Part shown: positions 18,888-28,143 of the stretch, in pieces
Layout: each line of letters starts with the position of its first letter
Position numbering within the stretch: the first letter of the stretch is position 1
Source of the DNA: Thiothrix eikelboomii
GTDB lineage: Bacteria > Pseudomonadota > Gammaproteobacteria > Thiotrichales > Thiotrichaceae
DNA: 64,000 nt
Reading direction: 5' to 3'
Assembly: GCF_900167255.1 (NCBI RefSeq)
Contig: NZ_FUYB01000015.1
Coordinates: forward strand, 1 to 64,000
Translations under genes and position numbers: made by a program
Notes under the pieces: generated by a model
What the model was told of the DNA's origin: nothing
The model's database searches: none
What the model saw: the letters and a program-made list of their open reading frames with translations, nothing else

Positions 18888-18926
18888 CTGCCTACGCTTA
18901 GCGTGGGCAGTGCTATTACCAGCACT
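18888..18926 (+). promoter_or_regulatory. Two adjacent hairpins in the gatA leader
   Basis: CTGCCTACGC-TTA-GCGTGGGCAG forms a 10-bp stem with one T-G pair. It is followed at once by AGTGCT-ATTACC-AGCACT, a perfect 6-bp stem. No T run follows, so a classic terminator is unlikely unless the pair only ends upstream transcription weakly. They lie 30-68 bases before the gatA start and might influence its mRNA. Confidence 0.35.
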
Positions 18927-18955
18927 CTCACACGCTTATAAAATTCGGAGACAGC

Positions 18956-20431
18956 ATGTCCCAAGAGTCTATTAGCTCTTTATCATTGAAAGAACTGCAT
19001 ACGGGAATTCATACCGGCCAGTTCTCAGTGATGGAGGCCACTGATGCCTATCTAGACCGTATTGAGCGTTTAGATGGCGAACTGAATAGCTTTATTACTG
19101 TGCTACGCGCTCAGGCTCAGCAACAAGCCCAAGTCATTGACCAAAAAATCCGCCAAGGTGAACTGCAAGGTCCATTAGCGGGCATACCTTACGCACTCAA
19201 AGATTTATTCTGTACGGAAGGCATCTTAACGACCTGTGGCTCAAAGATGTTAGCCAACTTTGTATCCCCCTATGATGCGCATGTCACTAGCCAACTCAAG
19301 GCTGCGGGTGGGGTATTATTAGGTAAAAATAATATGGATGAGTTCGCAATGGGTTCATCCAATGAAAATTCAGCCTATGGTGTGGTGCGTAATCCGTGGA
19401 ATACTGACTGTGTACCAGGTGGTAGCTCGGGTGGTGGTGCAGCTGCGATTGCCGCCCGCCTAGCCCCGATGGTCTTAGGAACTGATACAGGGGGTTCGAT
19501 TCGCCAACCCGGTTCATTTTGCGGGGTGACGGGGATTAAACCCACCTATGGACGTATTTCCCGTTATGGCATGATTGCCTTTGCCTCCAGTCTTGATCAA
19601 TGCGGACCGATGGCAGTTTCTGCCGAAGACTGTGCAATTACCTTGAATGTGATTGCAGGCTTTGACGAACGCGATTCGACCTCTGCTCAAGCAACTGTCC
19701 CTGATTACACTACGACCTTAAACGACTCAATCCACGGTTTACGCATTGGCTTACCAAAAGAATTCTTCGCAGCAGGCTTAGATTCGCAAGTGGCTACAGT
19801 CATTGAGCGTGCGGTTAAAGAATTCGAACAACTCGGGGCGGTCGTCAAAGAAGTCTCTTTACCCAACGCTCATTTAGCAGTGCCTGTTTATTATGTCGTT
19901 GCCCCTGCTGAGGCCTCGTCTAATCTTTCGCGCTTTGATGGAGTCCGTTTTGGGCATCGCTGTGAAGATCCACAGGATTTAACAGATTTATACAAACGCA
20001 GCCGTTGGGAAGGTTTTGGCGAAGAAGTAAAACGACGGATTATGGTCGGGACTTATGCTTTATCGGCTGGCTATTACGATGCTTATTACTTAAAAGCGCA
20101 ACAAGTCCGCCGTTTGATTAAGCAAGACTTTGTGGATGCCTTTAAGGAAGTGGATGTGATCATGGGGCCTTCTGCCCCGACGACAGCGTTTAAAATTGGT
20201 GAAAAAGCCGATGATCCGGTCGCTATGTATTTAGCTGATATTTACACGATACCGACCAGTTTAGCTGGCTTACCGGGGATGACTTTCCCGATTGGTTTCG
20301 CAGCCGATGGCTTACCCGTCGGTATGCAATTGATCGGCAATTACTTCCAAGAAGCGCGGATGCTGAATATCGCCCATCAATATCAACTCAATAGTGACTG
20401 GCATCTCAAACTGCCTGCACGGTTTGCATAA
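18956..20431 (+). CDS. gatA: Asp/Glu-tRNA amidotransferase subunit A
   Basis: 491 aa. GatA is the glutaminase/amidase subunit of the GatCAB complex, which turns Glu-tRNA(Gln) and Asp-tRNA(Asn) into Gln- and Asn-tRNA in the cytoplasm. The amidase signature is complete: the catalytic Lys in YALKDLF (about 79-83), then [13 protein letters not shown] (about 155-167) and [12 protein letters not shown] (about 174-185), giving the Ser-cis-Ser-Lys triad. The start has GGAG 7 bases upstream. It is the first gene of gatA-gatB-gatC, 10 bases before gatB. Confidence 0.95.
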   Translation: MSQESISSLSLKELHTGIHTGQFSVMEATDAYLDRIERLDGELNSFITVLRAQAQQQAQVIDQKIRQGELQGPLAGIPYALKDLFCTEGILTTCGSKMLANFVSPYDAHVTSQLKAAGGVLLGKNNMDEFAMGSSNENSAYGVVRNPWNTDCVPGGSSGGGAAAIAARLAPMVLGTDTGGSIRQPGSFCGVTGIKPTYGRISRYGMIAFASSLDQCGPMAVSAEDCAITLNVIAGFDERDSTSAQATVPDYTTTLNDSIHGLRIGLPKEFFAAGLDSQVATVIERAVKEFEQLGAVVKEVSLPNAHLAVPVYYVVAPAEASSNLSRFDGVRFGHRCEDPQDLTDLYKRSRWEGFGEEVKRRIMVGTYALSAGYYDAYYLKAQQVRRLIKQDFVDAFKEVDVIMGPSAPTTAFKIGEKADDPVAMYLADIYTIPTSLAGLPGMTFPIGFAADGLPVGMQLIGNYFQEARMLNIAHQYQLNSDWHLKLPARFA

Positions 20432-20441
20432 GGAGACCGCG

Positions 20442-21872
20442 ATGGAATGGGAAACTGTCATTGGGCTGGAAATCCATGCTCAGCTAGCTACCAATAGCAA
20501 AATTTTTTCAGGCTCCTCGACTGCTTATGGTGCAGAGCCGAATACTCAAGCCAGCCTCGTTGATTTAGGGATGCCGGGTGTACTGCCGGTGTTAAATAAA
20601 AAAGCGGTCGAAATGGCGATTCGTTTTGGCTTAGCGATCAATGCGACGATCACGCCGCGCTCCGTATTTGCGCGCAAAAACTATTTTTACCCTGATCTAC
20701 CCAAAGGCTATCAAATCAGCCAGTTTGAATTGCCCGTGGTGGCACAAGGCTATTTGGATATTGAACTCGACGATGGTTCATCTAAGCGCATTGGTGTCAC
20801 TCGGGCGCATTTAGAAGAAGATGCGGGCAAATCCTTGCATGAAGATTTTCACGGTAAAACCGGTATCGACTTAAACCGTGCAGGGACGCCCTTGTTAGAA
20901 ATCGTGTCTGAACCCGATCTGCGTTCGGCGAAAGAAGCCGTCGCCTATATGAAAAAAATGCATGCCTTGGTGCGTTATCTCGGCGTCTGTGATGGCAATA
21001 TGCAAGAAGGCTCATTCCGCTGCGATGCCAATGTGTCAGTACGCAAACCGGGGCAGCCATTTGGCACACGGGCTGAAATCAAAAACCTAAACTCCTTCCG
21101 CTTTATTGAGCGTGCCATTCATTACGAAGTGGAACGTCAAATTGAGCTACTAGAATCGGGAGGCAAGGTCATCCAAGAAACACGGTTGTATGATCCCGAT
21201 CAGGGCGAAACCCGCTCGATGCGCAGCAAGGAAGATGCTAATGACTACCGCTACTTCCCAGACCCCGATTTATTACCTGTGGAAATTACGGCTACCGAGA
21301 TTGAAGCTATCCGAGCGACTTTGCCAGAATTGCCTACTGCGAAAAAGCAGCGCTTTATGCAAACTTATCATTTAGGTAGTTATGAAGCCGATGCTTTGAC
21401 CAGCAGTAGTGAATTAGGTGATTATTTTGAACGAGTCGCCCAAGGTACACAGGATGCGAAATTAGCTGCCAACTGGCTGATGGGCGGCTTAGCGGCCTTA
21501 TTAAATAAGCATGAACTCGAGATTAGCGCCGCTCCCGTGGCAGCGGAGACTTTAACTCAGCTATTGAACCGAATCAAAGACCAAACCCTGTCCTCAACCG
21601 CTGCCAAAGATGTCTTAGAAGCCCTCTGGCAAGGTGAAGGTAGTGTGGACGCTATCATTGAAGCGAAGGGCTTAAAGCAAATCAGTGATACCAGCGCGAT
21701 TGAAGCGATGCTGGATGAAATCATTGCCAACAACCCATCACAAGTTGCCGAATACCGCAGCGGTAAAGATAAGCTTTTTGCCTTCTTTGTGGGTCAAGCG
21801 ATGCGAGCTTCAAAAGGCAAAGCCAACCCCAGCACCGTGAATGATATTCTCAAACAGAAATTAGAGGGCTAA
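20442..21872 (+). CDS. gatB: Asp/Glu-tRNA amidotransferase subunit B
   Basis: 476 aa from the ATG at 20442, with AGGAG 8 bases upstream; a frame from 20394 would overlap gatA and lacks a site. The N-terminal kinase-like domain starts [13 protein letters not shown] and contains [15 protein letters not shown] (about 79-93), FELP and [15 protein letters not shown] (about 187-201), all typical of GatB, which phosphorylates the tRNA-bound acid with ATP and accepts ammonia from GatA. The C-terminal YqeY-like helical domain (about 330-476) ends [13 protein letters not shown]. It is followed two bases later by gatC. Confidence 0.95.
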   Translation: MEWETVIGLEIHAQLATNSKIFSGSSTAYGAEPNTQASLVDLGMPGVLPVLNKKAVEMAIRFGLAINATITPRSVFARKNYFYPDLPKGYQISQFELPVVAQGYLDIELDDGSSKRIGVTRAHLEEDAGKSLHEDFHGKTGIDLNRAGTPLLEIVSEPDLRSAKEAVAYMKKMHALVRYLGVCDGNMQEGSFRCDANVSVRKPGQPFGTRAEIKNLNSFRFIERAIHYEVERQIELLESGGKVIQETRLYDPDQGETRSMRSKEDANDYRYFPDPDLLPVEITATEIEAIRATLPELPTAKKQRFMQTYHLGSYEADALTSSSELGDYFERVAQGTQDAKLAANWLMGGLAALLNKHELEISAAPVAAETLTQLLNRIKDQTLSSTAAKDVLEALWQGEGSVDAIIEAKGLKQISDTSAIEAMLDEIIANNPSQVAEYRSGKDKLFAFFVGQAMRASKGKANPSTVNDILKQKLEG

Positions 21873-21874
21873 GC

Positions 21875-22165
21875 ATGTCAACCATTAGTGAAGCTGAAGT
21901 ACAAAAAGTCGCGCACCTTGCTCGCTTAGCCATTCCAGCGGATAAAACCGCAAGCTATGTGAGTAAGCTTAGCAATATTTTGGATTTAGTCGCCCAATTA
22001 ACGGCAGTGAATACCACAGGCGTGGCCCCAATGGCACATCCTTTAGATGCGGTGCAACGCTTACGGGAAGATGTCGTGACTGAAACCAATCAGCGTGAAG
22101 CGTATCAAGCGGTCGCACCCGAGGTAGAGGATGGCTTGTATTTAGTGCCGAAAGTTATTGAGTAA
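21875..22165 (+). CDS. gatC: Asp/Glu-tRNA amidotransferase subunit C
   Basis: 96 aa, the normal GatC length. It begins ISEAEVQKVAHLARLAIPAD, contains KLSNILDLVAQL, and ends with VAPEVEDGLYLVPKVIE, the conserved tail that wraps between GatA and GatB. GatC stabilises the complex and has no catalytic role. In most bacteria gatC comes first (gatCAB); here it is last. Confidence 0.93.
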   Translation: MSTISEAEVQKVAHLARLAIPADKTASYVSKLSNILDLVAQLTAVNTTGVAPMAHPLDAVQRLREDVVTETNQREAYQAVAPEVEDGLYLVPKVIE

Positions 22166-22366
22166 ACGCTTGCTGAGTTGCTCACCTACCAAAATCAACG
22201 GATCACCTTGCTGAAATGCTGGGTGAATCCCTGTTCCTGCGCTTCCCTTTACATTGGCAGCACATCTTAAAAATCAATTACAAATCTGAACCAGTCAAAA
22301 ATAGCATGCTCCATGAACAATAAAAACAAACCAAATAAAGCTATGCTAGGTATTAAAAGCTGGGGT
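22166..22366. other. Intergenic space after gatC
   Basis: About 200 bases lie between gatC and the convergent membrane protein gene. I see no ORF with support, no RNA gene and no strong terminator. Confidence 0.4.
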
Positions 22367-22834
22367 TTACGCCAACTTATATAAGCAAATAACTAAAAAA
22401 ATACCCGACCCTACTGCAGCAGTGATAGGGAAACCCATGAAAACAATCAAGGATAAAACACGATCCTCTATAAAACTTTTGATATTCCCAGCACACAAAT
22501 CCTGAATAATCCACCCTCCCAAACTTAAGGAAAAAACAACCAGACCTAAATAGCTAATAGCCCACCAACGTGAATATTGCTGTAATAATAGTGCTGCTAG
22601 CAAAAATAGCCCTAAATACACAAACAAGCTTCCCGTAGGCCAATGATAATGAGCTAGGCTGGCACAATACTCACCTACCTGACGTGGACTAAGCCTAAAA
22701 GCAATAGCTAGAATAAGCTCGCTGACTAACAATATATAACTAATCTTTAACTGTTGGTTTTGACTGATCGGAATAAGACGAAAGACTGTCATTAAACTAA
22801 CGAGAACTAATAATAGCGTGAAACTCTGAATCAT
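22367..22834 (-). CDS. Small multi-pass membrane protein, unknown
   Basis: 155 aa with about five hydrophobic segments (about 3-20, 29-47, 68-86, 91-110 and 129-152) and short, little-charged loops. No motif or family is recognised. The start ATG (22834) lacks a clear ribosome-binding site. It is a single gene, divergent from the EndoU-like gene. Codon use and hydrophobic pattern make it a plausible real gene. Confidence 0.5.
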   Translation of the reverse strand: MIQSFTLLLVLVSLMTVFRLIPISQNQQLKISYILLVSELILAIAFRLSPRQVGEYCASLAHYHWPTGSLFVYLGLFLLAALLLQQYSRWWAISYLGLVVFSLSLGGWIIQDLCAGNIKSFIEDRVLSLIVFMGFPITAAVGSGIFLVICLYKLA

Positions 22835-23010
22835 TAATAATCACTTAAATACTAGAGTTTGGTAAAGTATACTGCTTTGTATTTGATGAAGTGCTATTTA
22901 GCCGTATCTTATTCACTGAACTTATCATCAATCATTTTAGTCCAAGCTTTCAGCTCAACATCGCTAATTGGCTGTGTTAGTCTGCTTCTTTATTATAAGG
23001 ACTTCATATC

Positions 23011-24081
23011 TTGAAATTATTTCAAATCGGTTTAGGGCTAACCACCTACCTGCTAGCGAGTAGTGCGCTTGCCCAAGTTTATTTTTCCCAAGCCAATGAA
23101 TTTATCTTAGATCGAGCCTGTGATGCGGTGACCTCGATCAAAAAGCAGAGCAATCTGAGTACTTTAGCCGCTGGGCAAACATTTCCAGCTTTAGGGACTA
23201 ATCGTGAGCCGAACCCAACCCATGCTTATCTCCAGATTGGAGCCGATAAAAAATGGGTTGAGTTAAGTTGTGGCCACTACAGAACCGCGCCCACTGAGCC
23301 AACTGCCCTGCAACCACGCCCCGTCACCGCCCCAGCTAATACTTGTTTACCCTTTTTTGATGATAGCAATAACCCAGTCAGACTTAAAAATGGTCTAGCG
23401 GATATTACCCCACCTGCACCTAGGCTTGAGGCCTTCGGGCAAGCCTTGACTACAGCCTGCGGCGCTGCAGGCAATAAGGTTAGCCCCGAAGCCTTTCAGC
23501 AACTCTTGCGCAATCATCCTGAGGTCTTAGCGCGGATTAAAGCGTTTACTCAAGATAAAGTCTTCGCGAATCGCCCCGCTAAAACCACGACTGAAGCCTA
23601 TTTGCAGGACTTAACTGAAGCTTGGTTTGCAGTACATGCTTTTGATCATATTTTCTGTGGCGAACCGGAAGCCAACGGTCCAATTGGCGGTTTGCATTAT
23701 GTTGGGCGTTATCTACAACTCCAAACAACCGGTGAAGCCTGTCGCATGGATAATCTTCGTCAGAATGAAGTCGTCCCCGATGTACTGTACTCAATGGGTG
23801 TGATTATGCAGTTTGGCCAGTATACGGCTCGCTCTTCGATTAAAGGTTATGGCTTGACCTTAACAGCTGAGGATTTATTAAAAGTGGTGACCCGCTCTTT
23901 TGCTGAAAACCCGACCGATAGCCGCGATAAAACCACTGCCTGTCTGCTCCCCCTTGAAGATGATGGTTATCAATTTACCGCTGTATTTGCTCGCCGCAGT
24001 ACAGGGATTCGCACTTTTTATCCTGATGCTAGCCCATCGCCGACTGATCCTACTTGTAAACAAGGGATTAGCTTGAACTAA
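23011..24081 (+). CDS. Secreted EndoU-like nuclease-fold protein
   Basis: 356 aa from a TTG start with AAGGA about 9 bases upstream. A signal peptide (1-21, ending ALA) directs it to the periplasm or outside. The C-terminal part resembles bacterial EndoU domains: HAFDHIFCGE (about 209-218), GGLHYVGRYLQLQ (about 226-238), SSIKGYG near 277 and TGIRTFYPDA near 331. These provide two His and a Lys in the order expected of the His-His-Lys active site of this RNase fold. The N-terminal half has no known domain. No immunity gene is obvious unless the divergent membrane protein serves. The call is motif-based; activity is inferred. Confidence 0.6.
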   Translation: MKLFQIGLGLTTYLLASSALAQVYFSQANEFILDRACDAVTSIKKQSNLSTLAAGQTFPALGTNREPNPTHAYLQIGADKKWVELSCGHYRTAPTEPTALQPRPVTAPANTCLPFFDDSNNPVRLKNGLADITPPAPRLEAFGQALTTACGAAGNKVSPEAFQQLLRNHPEVLARIKAFTQDKVFANRPAKTTTEAYLQDLTEAWFAVHAFDHIFCGEPEANGPIGGLHYVGRYLQLQTTGEACRMDNLRQNEVVPDVLYSMGVIMQFGQYTARSSIKGYGLTLTAEDLLKVVTRSFAENPTDSRDKTTACLLPLEDDGYQFTAVFARRSTGIRTFYPDASPSPTDPTCKQGISLN

Positions 24082-24101
24082 ATTATCAATTAAATTTTTA
24101 T

Positions 24102-24126
24102 GCAGATAAAATTAACTTTTATCTGC
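24102..24126 (+). terminator. Hairpin after the EndoU-like gene
   Basis: GCAGATAAAA-TTAAC-TTTTATCTGC is a perfect 10-bp stem 20 bases after the stop codon. No long T run follows, but the AT-rich lower stem and position suit a terminator for the gene upstream. Confidence 0.5.
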
Positions 24127-24211
24127 TAAAGCCTGCAACTAGTCACCAGAAGACTCCCAAGAGCGTGGATCTCATGATAGTTCTTAGCCAATGACTAAGG
24201 ATGACTCCACG

Positions 24212-25903
24212 ATGGATGCCAAGAAACTATTAAACTCTGCGACTTTATTAGCCTTCACTATTCTCTTAGCTTTTATCCAAGCGATTCATAGCCCATTTAG
24301 CTTTATTACAGAAACTCATTATTTAAGTGAGCCGTATGATCAAAAAGGGCTTATCAAGGGTGGGCTTTATCTCATCAGCTATTTAATTAGCTTAGTCGCA
24401 CTCACTTCAGCTTTATTTATTTCTAACAAATGGATAGCCAATGGCTTACTCGGCCTATTTACCCTGATCTTTAGCCTAGATCTTTTTGTACAATTACTAG
24501 GAAGTAGTACCAATGGGATCACGGTCGCCTTGCTATCAACGGCTTTTAACGAAGCTGGGCGTATTTCTGACTTATTGGTGTATCAACAACCGTTGCTTTA
24601 TACAGTCTTAGCAGCGATTGCCTTATTCAGTATGGCTAGCTTTATTCGTCAATTAATTCCTGTACAACACCAAATTAAGTCTATTTGGAGTTTAAGCTTT
24701 TTAGTCATCACCTTAGCGATCATTGCCGTGCTCAGCTCTAAAATCTTCTCGATTAAAACTCAATCTTATCCCGCACCGATCAAAGCACCCTTAGTCCTAG
24801 GTAAATACTTTGCGGATTACCGATCTGCCCCCCAACGTGAGCTAGATCCGAAAATTATCCCAGCTAAAGCAGCGCGTTATCAAACGATTATATGGATTAT
24901 TGATGAGTCAATTTCAGGTCATTACTTATCAGTTAATGGTTATCATCAAGCCAATACCCCGTTTTTGAATGCCTTCCAAACGCAGGCCGATATGCAAAAT
25001 TATGGAGTGGTTGCCCCAATTTCAAACTGCTCCAATACCTCGAATCTGCTGTTACGTATTGGCTTAACCTCTACAGTACAACAGACATTTAAAACTGCTA
25101 AAAATACCTTACCGACCATTTTTCAATATGCTAAACAAGCAGGTTTTGAAACCTATTTAATGGATGCCCAAATAGCTCCCGGAGAAATGCAAAACAATCT
25201 AACCGGGGAAGATTTGAAATTTATAGATCATAATCTTGCTTTCCCCCGCTCAGTTCATCCCCAAGATCGAGATCAAGCGCTTTTAAAAGAATTAGTGGGT
25301 TTATTAGCAACTCAGCCTAGTCAGCCGCAGTTTATTGTTGCTGTCAAATGGGGAGCACATTGGCCCTATTCTTTAGCTTATCCTAAGCAGCAAACTCTGT
25401 TCACGCCAGCAGCTACCGAATCCCTAACTGAAATGAGTATGAAGAATCAGGAAATTATCACTAACTCGTATTTAAATGCGCTGCATTATAGTGTGGATTA
25501 TTTTTTACAGGGTTTATTGACCAAACCATTAACAGATGATCAGGTAATTTTTTACACCTCCGATCATGGCCAAAGCTTATTTGAACAAGCACATAGCCCC
25601 TTGACGCATTGCCATTATGCCAGTGACCCGCAACAGCTACCTTTAGGTGAATTTAAAGTACCGTTAATGGTGTTCGCTTCTGAAGCTAAAACTAAGTTTC
25701 CGAAACTAGCTCAGCGCCTCTATGCTCAGGAACATATCTTCCCGAGCACTCTGCAAATGTTTGGTTATGATCCAGCGGTTTATCAACCGTATGGCCCCAC
25801 CTTAAACCAAGGCAGTGACTTAGACTATGCTCAGTCTTTTGTCTTGGATTCTGGCTTACGGATTAATATCCCCAAAACGGAGTTCCACTCACATTCCAAC
25901 TAG
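24212..25903 (+). CDS. Sulfatase-fold membrane enzyme, phosphoethanolamine-transferase-like
   Basis: 563 aa from the ATG at 24212, with AAGGA 10 bases upstream; an ATG at 24191 has no site. Five N-terminal membrane helices (about 5-175) are followed by a periplasmic alkaline-phosphatase/sulfatase domain. Metal ligands appear in WIIDESISGHYLSVNGY (about 226-242) and in YTSDHGQSLFE near 448. The usual nucleophile Thr would be in NCSNTSNLLL near 270. Enzymes of this shape transfer phosphoethanolamine from phosphatidylethanolamine to lipid A or LPS core sugars. The exact acceptor cannot be told. The next gene is convergent, 24 bases away. Confidence 0.75.
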   Translation: MDAKKLLNSATLLAFTILLAFIQAIHSPFSFITETHYLSEPYDQKGLIKGGLYLISYLISLVALTSALFISNKWIANGLLGLFTLIFSLDLFVQLLGSSTNGITVALLSTAFNEAGRISDLLVYQQPLLYTVLAAIALFSMASFIRQLIPVQHQIKSIWSLSFLVITLAIIAVLSSKIFSIKTQSYPAPIKAPLVLGKYFADYRSAPQRELDPKIIPAKAARYQTIIWIIDESISGHYLSVNGYHQANTPFLNAFQTQADMQNYGVVAPISNCSNTSNLLLRIGLTSTVQQTFKTAKNTLPTIFQYAKQAGFETYLMDAQIAPGEMQNNLTGEDLKFIDHNLAFPRSVHPQDRDQALLKELVGLLATQPSQPQFIVAVKWGAHWPYSLAYPKQQTLFTPAATESLTEMSMKNQEIITNSYLNALHYSVDYFLQGLLTKPLTDDQVIFYTSDHGQSLFEQAHSPLTHCHYASDPQQLPLGEFKVPLMVFASEAKTKFPKLAQRLYAQEHIFPSTLQMFGYDPAVYQPYGPTLNQGSDLDYAQSFVLDSGLRINIPKTEFHSHSN

Positions 25904-25927
25904 TGGCTTGGCTTAATTAGCTTGAGC

Positions 25928-27052
25928 TTAGCGCTGCATGGTCAGCTTAACCTCGACTTCTTGAGCCGTCGAGCCTTCACGCAAAAACTGCAGTTTAACG
26001 GTATCATTGAGGGTGTATTTATCCATCGCTGCTGATAATTCACCCGTATTTGTGACCGGTTTACCGTCAATCGCTTGAATAATATCGCCTAAAATCAGCT
26101 CATCATTGGCCTGAACAATTGTACCGCGTAAGCCAGCTTTATGGGCTGGAGACTTAGGATCAACCTCCAAAACCAGTACACCTTTCACGCCTAAGCGCTC
26201 AATCACCCGCTCATTCACATCATCATTCATGGTGATGCCCAACACTGGGCGAACATAGCGCCCATTTTGCACCAGTTGCGGCACAACACGATTAACGGTA
26301 TCGACTGGAATTGCAAAGCCAATCCCCGCAGAAGCCCCCGAAGGGCTATAAATAGCGACATTTACCCCAATCACCCGCCCTGATGAATCCAACAGCGGCC
26401 CACCAGAATTCCCCGGATTGATAGCTGCATCGGTCTGAATCAAATCTTCCATCGTATTGGCTGAGCCGTCCCCATCAATACTTCGGCCTAAAGCAGAAAC
26501 TACCCCAGTCGTGAGGGTGTGATCTAAACCAAAGGGATTACCAATCGCTAATACTGTCTGCCCTACCTTAATATCACTGCTACTGCCAATCTGTACTGCA
26601 GGTGGCACCTCTTTAGGATTAAGCATTTTGAGCACCGCTAGATCATGGCGCGGACTCGCCCCCACCACCTCAGCCTCAAAAATACGCTGATCAGATAAAC
26701 GTATTTTGGCAGTTTTATAGCCTTCTACCACATGATAATTGGTGACAATATGCCCTTGCTTATCCCAAACAAAACCAGTACCCGTTCCGCTAGGACGCTC
26801 ACTGACATTGCGCGTCCAGAAATCGAGCACCTTATCGGTGGTGGTAATATAGACGACTGACGGGCTGGCGGTTTGGAACACACTAATCGTGCGCTCTTCT
26901 TGATGAGTAAAAGCAGCCGCTGGTGTGACCTTTAACGGCTCTGCAATCGGCGTATGCCCCGGAATGCGTTGAAAAAAAGGCAAAATTAGCCACGCGAGAA
27001 CTGCGCCTAATACCAACCAAAAACTATTTTTCCAAACTTGCTTAACCTGCAT
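25928..27052 (-). CDS. HtrA/DegS-type periplasmic serine protease with one PDZ domain
   Basis: 374 aa. One N-terminal membrane anchor (about 9-27) precedes a trypsin-like domain with the triad His in VTNYHVVEGY (about 105), Asp in PRHDLAVLKM (about 134) and Ser in NPGNSGGPLLD (about 215). A single PDZ domain follows (about 265-370, IQAIDGKPVTNTGEL). An anchor plus one PDZ is the DegS/AlgW layout, where the PDZ senses misfolded outer-membrane proteins and the protease starts the sigma-E cascade. That role is inferred. It lies 23 bases after the phytase-like lipoprotein gene on the same strand. Confidence 0.9.
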   Translation of the reverse strand: MQVKQVWKNSFWLVLGAVLAWLILPFFQRIPGHTPIAEPLKVTPAAAFTHQEERTISVFQTASPSVVYITTTDKVLDFWTRNVSERPSGTGTGFVWDKQGHIVTNYHVVEGYKTAKIRLSDQRIFEAEVVGASPRHDLAVLKMLNPKEVPPAVQIGSSSDIKVGQTVLAIGNPFGLDHTLTTGVVSALGRSIDGDGSANTMEDLIQTDAAINPGNSGGPLLDSSGRVIGVNVAIYSPSGASAGIGFAIPVDTVNRVVPQLVQNGRYVRPVLGITMNDDVNERVIERLGVKGVLVLEVDPKSPAHKAGLRGTIVQANDELILGDIIQAIDGKPVTNTGELSAAMDKYTLNDTVKLQFLREGSTAQEVEVKLTMQR

Positions 27053-27075
27053 GGTCCGACACCCTGAACCTTAAA

Positions 27076-28125
27076 TTACTCAACTTTAAACAGGCTTAAC
27101 TGTGTACGCAAGAGTTCTCGGTCGCCGTCATCACTGATCATTAAATACAGATTGTCTCGAAACTTGGCCAGACCTTCAAAATTATCAATCTGAATTAAAC
27201 TGGAATACACCCCCAAATCTTGCACTGCACACAGCTCGGCTTTAGCACAAGCGTTTAGGTCGACACGTCTTAAGCTAATCACCATCGGATTGAACAGACC
27301 TGACCAAGCACGTTCCAATACCAACACTGATTGATCCGGCAAAATCTCCAAACCAGTGACAGCACTATTCGTTGCTGGATAAGCTGGAAATGACCATTGA
27401 CGCTGAGCGGAATAAATCATCTGTACCTTATCCGGCTGACCTTTAAGACTGCGTTCAGGGGCAGTGATAAAACCGTATTTCGGATGATAAGCCACCGACT
27501 CGAGCATCGAGTTGGGCGAACGATAATTTTTGGCTGTTTGCAGCGCTTTGTTGATAGGAATCACCCCCAGTTGGCGACCTTGCGGCGTAAAACGAATAAT
27601 CCGTGGGCCATGCTCAAAAGACACCACTAATTGAGTATCACCGGATTTCTTATTATTGGTATTGAGCGCAAACAAACCCTCTGAATCACGTAGTTTAAGC
27701 GGCTTGCCTTTATGATCGACCAAAACAGCCGCGAATACCGGATCTACCGCTTGAATGGTGTCGCCCTCGACAGTCAGTTTGAAATGAAAGAGTCGTCCAT
27801 GATCAGAAATTGCATACAGCAATTGCTCATCCTGATCCCAAGCTAATCCCGATATTTCACTGATGGCCAGTTCCTTAAACACCTTACGCGGGAGCGTGAA
27901 CTGACTGAGCAATTTAATTTGAGTATAAGCTTTAGGTGTGGCAGCAGTGACAGGGGGTGCACTACACGCCGTTAAAATCAAGGCGGTGACTAGCAAACAC
28001 CAAAAAGGCTTGATCACAGCTAATAGCTGAGCCTTATACGGTGTTTTATAGGGTGTGTTGCTTGCTGTAAACCAAAGTCTCATATCCGTTAATACATCCT
28101 TTGTCAGCATGAGTTTTGTACACAT
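27076..28125 (-). CDS. Lipoprotein with phytase/SdiA-regulated-like beta-propeller
   Basis: Up to 349 aa. Starts at 28125, 28110 and 28083 are possible; the last has AAGGA upstream. A hydrophobic stretch ending LILTACSAP gives a lipobox Cys, so the protein is likely a lipoprotein. The rest is beta-rich with propeller-like repeats: ISEISGLAWDQDEQLLYAIS, SEGLFALN, ITAPERSLKG and IDNFEGLAKFRDNLYLMISD. These resemble the esterase-like/phytase-like and SdiA-regulated propeller families. The pattern E-G-L/D-x-D-x-D recalls metal-binding propellers. Substrate unknown. It lies between the antiporter block and htrA, all on the minus strand. Confidence 0.65.
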   Translation of the reverse strand: MCTKLMLTKDVLTDMRLWFTASNTPYKTPYKAQLLAVIKPFWCLLVTALILTACSAPPVTAATPKAYTQIKLLSQFTLPRKVFKELAISEISGLAWDQDEQLLYAISDHGRLFHFKLTVEGDTIQAVDPVFAAVLVDHKGKPLKLRDSEGLFALNTNNKKSGDTQLVVSFEHGPRIIRFTPQGRQLGVIPINKALQTAKNYRSPNSMLESVAYHPKYGFITAPERSLKGQPDKVQMIYSAQRQWSFPAYPATNSAVTGLEILPDQSVLVLERAWSGLFNPMVISLRRVDLNACAKAELCAVQDLGVYSSLIQIDNFEGLAKFRDNLYLMISDDGDRELLRTQLSLFKVE

Positions 28126-28143
28126 TCAAATTTTTTATTAGTG

